The notes: a model not told the origin generated them from the sequence alone. Numbered from the stretch's first letter, positions 34,450 through 43,851 are shown. The stretch: DNA of 64,000 bases from Pleomorphomonas sp. NRK KF1 (GCF_023721755.1 NZ_JAMDLH010000009.1:1-64000); one strand, 5' to 3'. Numbers and translations are program-made.

Positions 34450-37167
34450 ATGGATGAGCTTCTGCTTTTCGCCGCCCTCATCGTCCTGACGATCTTCGTC
34501 GGCTCGGTGCTCGGCATCATCGCCTTCTCGCGGACCCGGGAACTGCGGCAGCGCGTCGAGCACCTGGAAGCGGCATTGCGCGCGGCGAGACCGCCGGCGC
34601 CGCAGGCGGAACCGACCTCCGCGCCCCTCCCCGCCCAATCCGTCGTCGCCGAGGAACCGGAAGCGGCGCCCGAACAGGTCGAAGCCATCGCCGAGCCCGA
34701 GCCGTCGGAAGAGCAAGAGGCCGCAAGCGAGCCCTCCCCACCGAACGAGGAAGAAACGCCGGCCGCCGCTCGCACCTCGCTCGAAGAAAAGATCGGCAGC
34801 CGCTGGGCCGTCTGGGTCGGCGGGCTGGCGCTCGGCCTCGGCGGCATCTTCCTCGTCCGCTATTCGATCGAAGCCGGGTTGCTCGGCCCGGCGGCGCGCG
34901 TATTGCTCGGCCTCGTCTTCTCCGGCCTGCTGCTGGCCGGTGGTGAGTGGCTGCGCCGCTCCGGTTTTGCCGAGGACTCCGGTCCGGCGCGACGCGCCTA
35001 TGTTCCCGGCGTGCTGGCCGCCGCGGGCGCCGTGTCGGCCTTCGCGTCGGTCTATGCCGCCTACGGCCTCTATGGCCTGATCGGCCCGGCCTTCGCCTTC
35101 GTCGCGCTTGGCGCCGTCGGCGTCGCCACATTGGTGCTGGCGCTGCGGCACGGACCGGCGCTGGCGGCGCTCGGTCTCCTCGCCGCTTATGCGACGCCGC
35201 TTCTCGTCTCCAGCAACGAACCGGCATTGTTGCCGCTGGTGATCTACCTCGCCGTGGTCTCCGCCGCCACCTATGGCGTCGCGCGCCTGCGCCTGTGGCG
35301 CTGGCTGGCTGTGTCGGTGACGGTCGCCAACATCCTGTGGTCACTGCTGCTGTCGGCCACCGTCGTGACCGTCAGCCACGCCGCCGACCAGCTCTATGTC
35401 GCCGCCCATTTCCTGATATCGCTGCTCCTCGCCGCCGTGGTCTTCGTGACCAGCCACGCGCCGCGCGATCGTACGGCGGATACTGCCTTCGACAGGACGG
35501 CCCTCGTCGTCCTCAGCCTGTTCGCGCTGCCGCTCATCGCCTTCGTGGCCGCCGCCGGAACGGGAACGCTCACCGTCACGCTCATTGCCATTCTGGCGCT
35601 CTTGCTGATGGCGCTCGCCTCGGAATGGCCGGCGGCGCGCGGTCTCGCGGTGACGGCTCTCGTCGTCACCCTCCTCGCCTACGGCCTTCTCAACGTGACG
35701 GTGTCCAACATCGTCATCGATCCGGTCACCGGTGAGCCGACCGTAGCCGACTTTGCCGACCTTCTGGCCTCGCCTTCCAGCAGCGACTATCTCGGCATCG
35801 GCATCCTGCTCGGGCTGATCCTGACGGTGGCGGGCCTTGCCGGCGCCATCGCCGCGCGCGGCCGACCGCAACTTTCCGTGGCCGGCGCCTTCGCGTCACC
35901 GGGGCTGATCGCCTTCGCCTACCTCAACACCAGCCGCGACCTCACGGCCTCGCCCGCCTTCGCCGTCGCGGCGCTGGCGGCAGCCATCTATCTCGCCTCC
36001 GTGACCGAGTATCTCGGCCGCCGCCTCGCCTCGGACGCCAAGGGGCGCGACGGCGCCATCGCCGCCTATGCCGTGGGCTGCATCACCGCGCTGGGCGCGG
36101 CGCTGACCATCGCCTTCGAGCGAGGCATGCTGACCGTCTCTCTGGCGCTGCTCGTCGCCGCCATCGCCTGGGTCGAGACGCGACGCCCGGTGGCCGCGCT
36201 GCGCCCGACCGCACTGGCCGTCGCCGTCGTGGTGGTCGCCAGGATCGCCTGGGACCCGCGCATCGTCGGCGACGATCTCGGCACGACCGTGCTGTTCAAC
36301 CCGTTACTCTATGGCTATGGCGTGCCGACGCTGGCCTTCGCCTACGCCGCCTGGCGCTTCGGCCGCACGCCCGGCGACCCGCGAACCGTTCCGGTGTTCG
36401 AGGCGCTTGCCGTCGTCTTCACGGCGCTGACGGCAACGGTCGAGGTCCATCATGCCATGAATGGCGGCGACCTGTTCGCCCCGGTGTCCAGCCTTGCCGA
36501 GCAAAGCCTGCTGACCATGGTGATGCTGGCGATCTCGCTCGGCCTCAACTGGCTCGGCGCCCGCCGGCCATCGCCGGTGATGATCTGGGGCGTTCCGCTG
36601 TTCGGCGGCTTCGGTCTGGTGATGGCGGCCATCGGCCTTCTCATCGTCAACAACCCCGTGCTGACGGGCGAGCGGATCGACGGCGGCGCCTTCGACGGCA
36701 CGCTGCTTCTCGGCTATCTCGGCCCGGCGGTGCTCGCCCTCCTGATCGCCGGGGTGGCGCGTCGTCGCACCGACCTGCCGGGCTATGCCGTCGCCATCGC
36801 CGCCACGGTCGGCGGCCTGCTGATCGCCATGTGGGCGACGCTCGCCGTACGCGCCGCTTGGCACGGCGGCAACCTCGGCTGGGGCGGCGTGGAGGAAGGC
36901 GAACTCTACGCCTATTCGGCCGTCTGGCTGGTGCTGGGCCTCGTCGTGCTCACCGCCGGTTTCGTCACCGCCAGCCGGACGGTGCGCACGGTGGCGGCGG
37001 TGATCGTCGCCGGCGTGGTGGCCAAGGTGTTCCTGATCGACACCGCCGGTCTCACCGGTGCGCTCAGGGCCCTCTCCTTCATCGGCCTCGGCGGCGTGCT
37101 GGTGGCCATCGGCCTCGCCTACCAGACGATACTGCGTCGCCAGCGAGGTGGCTTGCCGAAGAGCTGA
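34450..37167 (+). CDS. DUF2339 polytopic membrane protein
   Basis: This large (905-residue) protein has an N-terminal helix and a coiled segment (SRTRELRQRVEHLEAALRAA). A Pro/Glu-rich linker leads to the DUF2339 signature (SLEEKIGSRWAVWVGGLALG, then LGGIFLVRYSIEAGLLGPAA), with about 20 further membrane helices. The family's function is unknown; a transport or cell-envelope role is often assumed without proof. It lies just after the histidine kinase gene (63-nt gap) and may share its transcript. Confidence 0.92.
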   Translation: MDELLLFAALIVLTIFVGSVLGIIAFSRTRELRQRVEHLEAALRAARPPAPQAEPTSAPLPAQSVVAEEPEAAPEQVEAIAEPEPSEEQEAASEPSPPNEEETPAAARTSLEEKIGSRWAVWVGGLALGLGGIFLVRYSIEAGLLGPAARVLLGLVFSGLLLAGGEWLRRSGFAEDSGPARRAYVPGVLAAAGAVSAFASVYAAYGLYGLIGPAFAFVALGAVGVATLVLALRHGPALAALGLLAAYATPLLVSSNEPALLPLVIYLAVVSAATYGVARLRLWRWLAVSVTVANILWSLLLSATVVTVSHAADQLYVAAHFLISLLLAAVVFVTSHAPRDRTADTAFDRTALVVLSLFALPLIAFVAAAGTGTLTVTLIAILALLLMALASEWPAARGLAVTALVVTLLAYGLLNVTVSNIVIDPVTGEPTVADFADLLASPSSSDYLGIGILLGLILTVAGLAGAIAARGRPQLSVAGAFASPGLIAFAYLNTSRDLTASPAFAVAALAAAIYLASVTEYLGRRLASDAKGRDGAIAAYAVGCITALGAALTIAFERGMLTVSLALLVAAIAWVETRRPVAALRPTALAVAVVVVARIAWDPRIVGDDLGTTVLFNPLLYGYGVPTLAFAYAAWRFGRTPGDPRTVPVFEALAVVFTALTATVEVHHAMNGGDLFAPVSSLAEQSLLTMVMLAISLGLNWLGARRPSPVMIWGVPLFGGFGLVMAAIGLLIVNNPVLTGERIDGGAFDGTLLLGYLGPAVLALLIAGVARRRTDLPGYAVAIAATVGGLLIAMWATLAVRAAWHGGNLGWGGVEEGELYAYSAVWLVLGLVVLTAGFVTASRTVRTVAAVIVAGVVAKVFLIDTAGLTGALRALSFIGLGGVLVAIGLAYQTILRRQRGGLPKS

Positions 37168-37208
37168 GGCGGACGTACCCTCTCGGCCCGTTCATCAAGG
37201 CCCTCGCC

Positions 37209-37754
37209 ATGGTTCCCACCCTGCCGCTCAGGCACCTGCGCCGCCTCGCCGGCATGAAGCAGTCGCACCTCGCCGACCTGATGGGCGTCACACAGTCCAC
37301 CGTGTCGCGCTGGGAGAGCGGCAGCCTGTCGCTGACGGTGGAACAGGCGCGCGCCTTGCAGGCCATTTTCGCGGCGCGGCCCGATCCGGCGCAGGACGCG
37401 GCGCTGAAACGGCTGGTCGAGACGTCGATGAGCCCGGTTCATCTCATCTGCGACCGCACGCACCGCCTGCTGGCGGCGTCACCGGCTCGCGCCGCAGACT
37501 GGCGGGCCAACATCGACGACTATCTGGGACGGTCGCTGCTGGTCTATGCCTCGGACGAGATCCTGGCGGCGGAGGCCCGCCTCAAGGACATTGGCTGGTA
37601 CGACGGAGAGCTCGGATCGCTCGCCTTCGACACCAGCGCCAACGGCGACCCCGACATTCCCATCCGGCCCGGCCCGATGCTGTGGGAACGGGTGCGGCTG
37701 TCCGACGGTTCGGCCGGGCGGCTCGTCACATCCTTCTATGAACGGCCCGCATAA
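37209..37754 (+). CDS. XRE-family regulator with C-terminal sensor-like domain
   Basis: This 181-residue protein has a helix-turn-helix at about residues 7-60 (LRHLRRLAGMKQSHLADLMG, VTQSTVSRWESGSLSLTVEQ) and a C-terminal part (VHLICDRTHRLLAASPARAA, then WRANIDDYLGRSLLVYASDE) that resembles a small PAS-like sensing domain. The ATG at 37209 is chosen because it directly precedes the DNA-binding domain; no strong ribosome site is seen. It may control the following MFS gene. Confidence 0.8.
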   Translation: MVPTLPLRHLRRLAGMKQSHLADLMGVTQSTVSRWESGSLSLTVEQARALQAIFAARPDPAQDAALKRLVETSMSPVHLICDRTHRLLAASPARAADWRANIDDYLGRSLLVYASDEILAAEARLKDIGWYDGELGSLAFDTSANGDPDIPIRPGPMLWERVRLSDGSAGRLVTSFYERPA

Positions 37755-37810
37755 AACATGCGTGGAATCTGACTGAAGGCGTTGCTAGCCGTCGTCCAAA
37801 AGGACTGACG

Positions 37811-38992
37811 ATGATGACCGGACGCTGGCCGACCATTCTTCTCCTCTGGTTCGCGGGGGTGCTTGCCGCCGCCCAACTCGGCAAGATGGCGGCACTGATA
37901 CCGGCCATTCGCGCCGATCTCGGCCTCTCCCTGACGAGCGCCGGACTGATGGTGTCGCTGATCGAAGCCGGCGGCGCCAGCCTCGGGGCCGTCGCCGGCA
38001 TCCTGGCCGCCCGCTTCTCCGGCCGCGCCGTGCTCGCGTTTGGCGCGATCCTCGTGGCGACGGCCGGCATCGCGGCGGCCCTGGCGCCCGATGCGACGCT
38101 GCTTTACGCCGCCCGCCTGATCGAAAGCATCGGTTACCTGATGGTGGTCATCGCCGCGCCGAGCCTGATCGCCATGACGGCCGGCCGTGACAGCGGCGCG
38201 GCGCTGGCCCTCTGGAGCACCTTCGTGCCCATCGGCATTGCCTCGGGCACCATCCTGTCCGGAGTTGCCGCCAGCTGGGTCGACTGGCGTCTGATGCTGG
38301 TGTTCTGGGCGCTGGCCATGCTGACAACGCTGCCGGGCACCCTCCGCCTGCCGGCCATGGCCGAGCATCGCCAGACCGGGTTCGCGGTGCCGCCGCTGGC
38401 AATCTGGGCGCTCGCCCTCGGCTTCGGCTTCTACACCACGCTGGAGGTGGGCGTCCTCGGCATGTTGCCGGCCTATCTGTCGGACGCCTGGGGCCTGTCG
38501 ATCGGCACGGCCGGCGTCATGACCGGCATCGCGTCGGCCGCGACGATCGCCGGCAGTTTCGCAGCGGCGCGCCTGATCGGAAACGGCGATGACGCGCAAC
38601 GTCCGCTGGCGCTGGTCGCCATCGGTCTCGTGGTGCCGGCAGCGCTGTTCTTCGTCGGCTTTCCCGGCGAAGGTCTTGCGTCGGCGTTGTCGGGTTCGGC
38701 CGTCGCGGCGGCGGTGATCGCCGCCAACGCCGTCTCCGGCCTCGTCGCCGCCGTCGCCTTCGCCCGTCTGCCGATGCTGTTGCGCAGAAGCGGCGCGGCC
38801 CTGTCGCTGATCACCGCCTCGAACGGCGTGTTCGCCCAGTTCGGCGCGGCGGGGTCGCTGATCGGTCCGCCGCTCGTCGGCTACGTTGCGAGCCGCTGGG
38901 GATGGTCGACGGTGGCGCCGGTGGTGGCCGGCCTGTCGATCCTGTCGCTCGCGGGCTTCGCGTTCGGAGAGCGGCTCGCAGCCAGGAGGTGA
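37811..38992 (+). CDS. MFS transporter
   Basis: This 393-residue major-facilitator protein has about 12 helices. The first half includes GKMAALIPAIRADLGLSLTS and the second YLSDAWGLSIGTAGVMTGIA. Charged A-motif elements are weak, as in the CynX/NimT-like group, but the substrate cannot be assigned. AAAGG precedes the tandem ATGs at 37811 and 37814. It converges with mntP with a 6-nt gap. Confidence 0.85.
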   Translation: MMTGRWPTILLLWFAGVLAAAQLGKMAALIPAIRADLGLSLTSAGLMVSLIEAGGASLGAVAGILAARFSGRAVLAFGAILVATAGIAAALAPDATLLYAARLIESIGYLMVVIAAPSLIAMTAGRDSGAALALWSTFVPIGIASGTILSGVAASWVDWRLMLVFWALAMLTTLPGTLRLPAMAEHRQTGFAVPPLAIWALALGFGFYTTLEVGVLGMLPAYLSDAWGLSIGTAGVMTGIASAATIAGSFAAARLIGNGDDAQRPLALVAIGLVVPAALFFVGFPGEGLASALSGSAVAAAVIAANAVSGLVAAVAFARLPMLLRRSGAALSLITASNGVFAQFGAAGSLIGPPLVGYVASRWGWSTVAPVVAGLSILSLAGFAFGERLAARR

Positions 38993-38998
38993 GGACCG

Positions 38999-39568
38999 TC
39001 ACGCCATCAGATGCTCGCGGAGAATCAGGCAGCCCAAGCCGATCAGCACCAGGCCGCCGACCACCTCGGCCGACCGCCCGAACCTGTTGCCGATCAGCCG
39101 GCCCATCATCACGCCGCCGGCCGACATCAGGAAGGTGGTGGCACCGATGGCGGCCACGATGACAAGGATATTGGCCTTCACGAAGGCAAGCGAAACGCCG
39201 ACGGCCATGGCGTCGATGGAGGTGCCGACGGCGGTCAGCACCAGCGTCACCGGGGTGCCGATGAAGCTCGCCTCCGGAGCCCCCTCCTCTTCCTCGCGGA
39301 AGGCGAGGAGCACCATGCGGCCGCCGACCAGCGTCAGCAGGCCGAAGGCCAGCCAGTGGTCGAAACTTGCCACGTAGGAACTGGCGGCGGCGCCCGCCGC
39401 CCAGCCGAGCAGCGGCGTGATCATCTGCACGATGGCGAAGACTGCGCCGACCAGCAGGGCATCGCAGAAGCGGCACTGGCGCCGCAGGCTGGCGCCACCA
39501 CCGACGGAGGCGAGCAGGCTGTCGATGGACATGCCTACGGCGAGCACGGCGATGGAGATCGGAGACAT
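38999..39568 (-). CDS. mntP: Manganese efflux pump MntP
   Basis: MntP exports Mn2+ across the inner membrane. The 189-residue protein has six helices arranged as two repeats, with the conserved aspartates in AVGMSIDSLLASVGGG and AVGTSIDAMAVGVSLAF, and the acidic loop REEEEGAPE between repeats. The ATG at 39568 gives the standard N-terminus. There is no good Shine-Dalgarno site in front of it, which fits control by the riboswitch upstream. Confidence 0.95.
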   Translation of the reverse strand: MSPISIAVLAVGMSIDSLLASVGGGASLRRQCRFCDALLVGAVFAIVQMITPLLGWAAGAAASSYVASFDHWLAFGLLTLVGGRMVLLAFREEEEGAPEASFIGTPVTLVLTAVGTSIDAMAVGVSLAFVKANILVIVAAIGATTFLMSAGGVMMGRLIGNRFGRSAEVVGGLVLIGLGCLILREHLMA

Positions 39569-39619
39569 CGGCGGGTACCAGTCGAGCGCAGAACCGGATG
39601 GCGTCGTCACATCTCGCCC

Positions 39620-39745
39620 GTAGATGGCGCCACCACGGTCTTGCCGGACCTTTCGGCCGACCGCGCCACGCAATGAGTGCGAGCATGTTGACGCGATCCC
39701 GTCTCAATCGACGGTGGCTACTCCCCGATGGGGTTCGGATACCGG
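39620..39745 (-). promoter_or_regulatory. yybP-ykoY manganese riboswitch
   Basis: The minus strand shows the aptamer landmarks in order: ATCGGGGAGTAGCC, CGTCAACATGCTCG, CATTGCGTGGC, GGCCGAAAGGTCCGG and CAAGACC. The element ends about 50 nt before the mntP start. In this class Mn2+ binding turns expression on. Exact boundaries are approximate. Confidence 0.9.
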
Positions 39746-39784
39746 CCACCGTCCTCAAAATCAAGCAATTTCAAATACTTATAT

Positions 39785-39803
39785 GAAAATGACATTCATT
39801 TGC
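39785..39803 (-). promoter_or_regulatory. Fur/Mur-like box upstream of the mntP riboswitch
   Basis: The 19-bp GAAAATGACATTCATTTGC has the inverted core AAATGA-CAT-TCATTT and matches the classical Fur consensus GATAATGATAATCATTATC at 14 of 19 positions. It lies about 60 bp upstream of the riboswitch. In Hyphomicrobiales Fur homologues often act as the manganese regulator Mur. Confidence 0.55.
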
Positions 39804-39987
39804 AAGTAGTGCTCCACATGAGAACAGGTGACCCCAGTCGCTATCGCCCTGACAAAACTGTCCTTCTCGATTCATCTATCCATCCCCCGGATACGATTGG
39901 GGGACAGCCCTGCGGCAGGTGAATGGCACCCATGCCTGAAGCGGCCAGCGACACCAAGGCACCGCTGACCGATTCGATTCTTCGAGA

Positions 39988-40857
39988 TCACTTCTCCAGT
40001 CGGGAAATGAGGCTCGACGTGTCCCACCGGTTCCCGCCGGAAGCCTGGACATCGGCATAGAACTGATCGACCAGGGCGGTGAGCGGCAGGCGGGCGCCGG
40101 TCCGGCGCGCCTCGTCGAGCACGATGCCGAGGTCCTTGCGCATCCAGTCGACGGCGAAGCCGAAGTCGAACTTGCCGGCCGTCATGGTCTGCCAGCGATT
40201 CTCCATCTGCCAGCTCTGGGCGGCGCCCTTGGAAATGGCGGAAATGGTCTTCTCGACGTCGAGGCCGGCCGACTTGGCGAAATGGATGGCCTCGGCAAGG
40301 CCCTGCACCACGCCGGCGATGCAGATCTGGTTGACCATCTTGGCGAGCTGTCCCGAGCCGGATGGCCCCAGATGAACGATCATCTTGGCATAGGCGTTCA
40401 TCACCGGTTCGGCCGCCGCGAAGCTTTTGTCATCGCCACCGACCATGATCGTCAGCGCGCCGTTCTCGGCACCGGCCTGACCACCGGACACCGGCGCGTC
40501 GAGGAAGTCGAGGCCCAGGGCGGCGGCCTTTTCCTGAAGCTCGCGGGCGACGCCGGCCGAGGCGGTGGTGTGATCGACGAAGACGGCGCCGGGCTTCATG
40601 CCGGCGAATGCACCGTCGGGGCCGAGCACGACCGAGCGGAGATCGTCGTCATTGCCCACGCAGGCGAACACGAAATCGGCGTCGGCCGCCGCTTCGCGCG
40701 GCGTCGGCGCGGCCCGCCCGCCGAAGGCCTCGACCCAGGCCTGCGCCTTGGCGGCGGTCCGGTTGTAGACCGTCACCTCGTGCCCACCCCGCGTCCGGAG
40801 GTGACCGGCCATCGGGTAGCCCATCACGCCGAGCCCGAGAAATACGACCTTTGCCAT
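39988..40857 (-). CDS. NAD(P)-dependent beta-hydroxyacid dehydrogenase
   Basis: This 289-residue enzyme belongs to the 3-hydroxyisobutyrate dehydrogenase / tartronate semialdehyde reductase family. It has the Rossmann motif FLGLGVMGYPMAGHL, substrate-binding DAPVSGGQAGAENGALTIM and the catalytic lysine in GQLAKMVNQICIAG. The precise substrate cannot be set. GAGG lies 6 nt before the second of two adjacent ATGs, which is therefore the chosen start. Confidence 0.92.
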   Translation of the reverse strand: MAKVVFLGLGVMGYPMAGHLRTRGGHEVTVYNRTAAKAQAWVEAFGGRAAPTPREAAADADFVFACVGNDDDLRSVVLGPDGAFAGMKPGAVFVDHTTASAGVARELQEKAAALGLDFLDAPVSGGQAGAENGALTIMVGGDDKSFAAAEPVMNAYAKMIVHLGPSGSGQLAKMVNQICIAGVVQGLAEAIHFAKSAGLDVEKTISAISKGAAQSWQMENRWQTMTAGKFDFGFAVDWMRKDLGIVLDEARRTGARLPLTALVDQFYADVQASGGNRWDTSSLISRLEK

Positions 40858-41032
40858 CATGAACCTCATCTATTCATTTGCAGTGTTTTCGCTTATTGTC
40901 GCAGGCGCTTGTTCTTGCCGCATCTAGCAAATGACGCGGTGGCAAACCAGATGGCGGCGATGCCGCGGCGCGGGGAACCCTTTCGCCGCTGACGCGTTGA
41001 AGTCACCGACAGGACCAGATTTGGAGGCAATC

Positions 41033-41308
41033 ATGAAAGTTCTCGCTACAGCAGTTACCGTGCTGGCACTCGGCCTTGGCGCCTGCGCCAACCAGACGCC
41101 CACCCAGCAGCGCGTCACCACGGGCGCGGCCGTCGGCGCGCTGGGCGGCGCGGCGGTTGGTGCCATTGCCGGCGGCGGCAAGGGAGCCCTGATCGGCACT
41201 GCCATCGGCGGCATCGGCGGAGCTGCCATTGCCGGCGCCACCGCGCCGCGCGAGGACTGCATCGCCTACGACCGCTACGGCAAGCCCTACCGCACCGCCT
41301 GCCGCTAA
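41033..41308 (+). CDS. Glycine-zipper lipoprotein
   Basis: This 91-residue lipoprotein has a signal peptide ending in the lipobox LGAC (cysteine at residue 19). The mature part has glycine-zipper repeats (TTGAAVGALGGAAVGAIAGG, then KGALIGTAIGGIGGAAIAGA) able to form a membrane-associated oligomer, and a short basic tail. This resembles the YMGG/17-kDa-antigen-like outer-membrane lipoproteins. GGAGG precedes the ATG. Confidence 0.88.
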   Translation: MKVLATAVTVLALGLGACANQTPTQQRVTTGAAVGALGGAAVGAIAGGGKGALIGTAIGGIGGAAIAGATAPREDCIAYDRYGKPYRTACR

Positions 41309-41335
41309 ACGATCCGGCGCTCTTCCCGACGTCTG

Positions 41336-41365
41336 CAAGGCCCGAGGCACCCGCTTCGGGCCTTG
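41336..41365. terminator. Bidirectional terminator
   Basis: CAAGGCCCGA and TCGGGCCTTG form a perfect 10-bp stem between the convergent lipoprotein and permease genes, followed by GTCGTTTG rightward. Confidence 0.75.
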
Positions 41366-41378
41366 TCGTTTGTAGCCT

Positions 41379-42206
41379 TCAGCGCCTGAGGTGGCGGGTC
41401 AGGCGACGCTCCATCATCTCCCACAGGCGTCGCAGCACCTCCACCGTGATGAGGTAGATCACCGCCGCCCAGATGTAGATCTGCAGGTCGTAGCTCTTGG
41501 AGAAGGCGTAGCGGGTCTGTCCCATCAGGTCGAGAACGGTGATGATCGAGGCGATGGCCGATCCCTTGATCATCAGGATCACTTCGTTGCCGTAGGGGCG
41601 CAGGGCGGTGATCAGGGCCTGGGGCAGGATGACCTTGAACATGGTGGTGAAGGGCCGCAACCCGAGCGCGTCGGCCGCCTGCCACTGGCCGGACGGCACC
41701 GCCCGGATGGCGCCGGCGAGAATTTCCGCCTGATAGGCCGCCGTATTGAGCGAGAAGGTGAAGATGGCGCAGAAGTAGGCGTCCCGGAAGAACACCCAGA
41801 GACCGGCGGCTTTCAGCACGTCGGTGAACTGGCCGGCGCCGTAATAGACGAGGAAGGTCTGGGCCAGAAGCGGCGTGCCACGGAAGAAATAGGAATAGCC
41901 GAAGGCGATGCCGCCGATGATCGGATTGTGCGACAGCCGACCGATGACGACGGGGATGGAGATCAGCGCGCCGAGCACGATGGACATCGCCACCAGCTTC
42001 ACGGTTACCCAGATTCCGCTCAGGATGCGCGGACCGTACTTGGTCACCTTCTCCGGGTCGTAGCCGGAGACGAGCATGTAGACGATCGAGAGGCCGAGGG
42101 CCGCCCACAGCATCATCAGGAGCAGCCCAGTGATCCGGGCGCTCGTCCATGTGCGGCGCTTTGCCGCCGGGGGCCGCTCGGTGGAGGGGGCGTCGATATA
42201 GGTCAT
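41379..42206 (-). CDS. Polar amino-acid ABC transporter permease (HisM type)
   Basis: This 275-residue permease of the HisM/GlnP class is the last gene of a three-gene operon. It has GIWVTVKLVAMSIVLGALIS at the TM domain start, YFFRGTPLLAQTFLVYYG, the EAA loop LGLRPFTTMFKVILPQALIT and IKGSAIASIITVLDLMG. Its ATG overlaps the upstream stop (TGATG). Confidence 0.93.
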   Translation of the reverse strand: MTYIDAPSTERPPAAKRRTWTSARITGLLLMMLWAALGLSIVYMLVSGYDPEKVTKYGPRILSGIWVTVKLVAMSIVLGALISIPVVIGRLSHNPIIGGIAFGYSYFFRGTPLLAQTFLVYYGAGQFTDVLKAAGLWVFFRDAYFCAIFTFSLNTAAYQAEILAGAIRAVPSGQWQAADALGLRPFTTMFKVILPQALITALRPYGNEVILMIKGSAIASIITVLDLMGQTRYAFSKSYDLQIYIWAAVIYLITVEVLRRLWEMMERRLTRHLRR

Positions 42207-42916
42207 CAATGCCTCCCCTGCCCGCGCTCCGCCCAGGCCGAGACGCGGCGCAGCCCGACGGACGAGATGATCGACATGACGAGGTAGAGCGAGCAGGCCA
42301 CGAAGAAGAAGAAGAAGGCCTGCTTGGTGACGCCGACGGCGATATTGGTGTTGCGCAGCAGATCGGTGAGGCCGATCACCGACACCAGCGACGTGTCCTT
42401 CAGCAGGATGAGCCACAGGTTGGACAGCCCCGGCAGGGCCAACCGGACAAGCTGCGGCAGGATGATGAGCAGCATGGTGCGAAAGCGCGACAGACCAAGG
42501 GCGTAGGCGCCCTCGTATTGACCGACGGTGATGCCCTTGAAGGCCGACAGGAAGACCTCGCTGGCATAGGACGAGAACATCAGGGCCAGCGCGATCATGC
42601 CGGCGAGATAGCTGTTCACCTCGAAGGGATGTCCGAACAGCAGGCGCCAGAGCGCCGACATGGCCATCTGGCCGCCGTAGTAGATCAGGAACAGCGTGAG
42701 CAGTTCGGGAAGGCCGCGAAAGATGGTCGTGTAGACGTGGGCGGCGTTGCGCAGGAGCGGTTCGGACGAGTTCTTGGCGACCGCGATCAGGAAGCCGATC
42801 AGCAGGCCGAGCGGCAAGGTCGCCAGCGCCAGCGTCACCGTCACCAGCACACCATGCGCCAGTTCGTCGCCCCATCCGCTGTCGCCGAAGGCCAGCAGTT
42901 CCATGTAATTGGCCAT
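42206..42916 (-). CDS. Polar amino-acid ABC transporter permease (HisQ type)
   Basis: This 236-residue permease partner has LAHGVLVTVTLALATLPLGL, TIFRGLPELLTLFLIYYGGQ, the EAA loop ALGLSRFRTMLLIILPQLVR and LKDTSLVSVIGLTDLLRN. The FRGLPE and KDTSLVSVIG motifs are diagnostic of the His/Gln family. The ATG at 42916 gives MANYMELL; an upstream GTG is less likely. Confidence 0.93.
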   Translation of the reverse strand: MANYMELLAFGDSGWGDELAHGVLVTVTLALATLPLGLLIGFLIAVAKNSSEPLLRNAAHVYTTIFRGLPELLTLFLIYYGGQMAMSALWRLLFGHPFEVNSYLAGMIALALMFSSYASEVFLSAFKGITVGQYEGAYALGLSRFRTMLLIILPQLVRLALPGLSNLWLILLKDTSLVSVIGLTDLLRNTNIAVGVTKQAFFFFFVACSLYLVMSIISSVGLRRVSAWAERGQGRH

Positions 42917-43071
42917 CCGGCCGGTCTCCCCGTCCACACCCCTGCCATGATGGCCCGTTCCGCCACCACGTTTTCCCGTCGTTGCGGGACTCTCGCCTTA
43001 CAACAAGCGCGGGACTGCCGTCAAAAAGCAAATCCCGCGCCGTTTCAATCGGTGATTATGAGTACTCGTAA

Positions 43072-43851
43072 TCAGCCGCCGTAGACGTCGAAGTCGAAGT
43101 ACTTCTTGTTGATCTCCTGGTACTTGCCGTTGGCGCGGATGGCCTTGATGGCGGCGGAGAACATGTCGCGCAGGTCGGTGTCTTCCTTGCGCACGCCGAC
43201 GCCGGCGCCGGGGCCATGGATCTCGAGGACCGGGGTGACCATGCCGACCAGCTTGCAGCAGGCGCCGGCCTCGGTCTTCAGCCACTCGGAAAGGACGACG
43301 CTGTCGTCGTTGGCGGCGTCGAGGCGGCCGTTGGCGAGGTCGAGCTTGTACTCGTCGGCGGTCGGATAGGTCTTGAGCTCGCTCTCGGTCAGCTTCTTCT
43401 CGACATAGTCGGCGTGCATGGTCGACACCTGCGCGCCCACCGTCTTGCCGGCGAGATCCTCAGGCGTGACGCCCTTGATGTCGGTGTCCTTCGGGGCGAC
43501 GATGGCCGGCGGCGTGTTGTAATACTTCTCGGAGAAGTCGATGACCTTCTTGCGCTCCGGCGTGATCGACATGGAGGCGATGATGCCGTCGAACTTGCCG
43601 GCGAGCAGTGCGGGAATCATGCCGTCCCAGTCCTGGGCGACGATTTCGCACTCCACCTTCATCTCCTCGCAAAGGGCGAGCGCGATGTCGACGTCGAAGC
43701 CCTTGAGCTTGCCGTCGGTGTCGACGTAGTTGAAGGGCGGATAGGCGCCCTCGGTGCCGATGACGACCTTCTTCCACTCCTTGGCCGACGCGCCGCCGAG
43801 CGACAGCGCGAGCAAGGCGGCGGCGGTGACGAGTGTCTTGGCAAACTTCAT
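43072..43851 (-). CDS. Polar amino-acid substrate-binding protein (HisJ/ArgT type)
   Basis: This 259-residue periplasmic binding protein has a Sec signal (MKFAKTLVTAAALLALSLGG). The ligand-binding fold shows GTEGAYPPFNYVDTDGKLKG (then FDVDIALAL), FDGIIASMSITPERKKVIDF and the second lobe with VGAQVSTMHADY. These match lysine/arginine/ornithine/histidine binders (SBP_bac_3). AGAGGGGA precedes the ATG. The operon has two permeases but no ATPase in the window. Confidence 0.94.
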   Translation of the reverse strand: MKFAKTLVTAAALLALSLGGASAKEWKKVVIGTEGAYPPFNYVDTDGKLKGFDVDIALALCEEMKVECEIVAQDWDGMIPALLAGKFDGIIASMSITPERKKVIDFSEKYYNTPPAIVAPKDTDIKGVTPEDLAGKTVGAQVSTMHADYVEKKLTESELKTYPTADEYKLDLANGRLDAANDDSVVLSEWLKTEAGACCKLVGMVTPVLEIHGPGAGVGVRKEDTDLRDMFSAAIKAIRANGKYQEINKKYFDFDVYGG

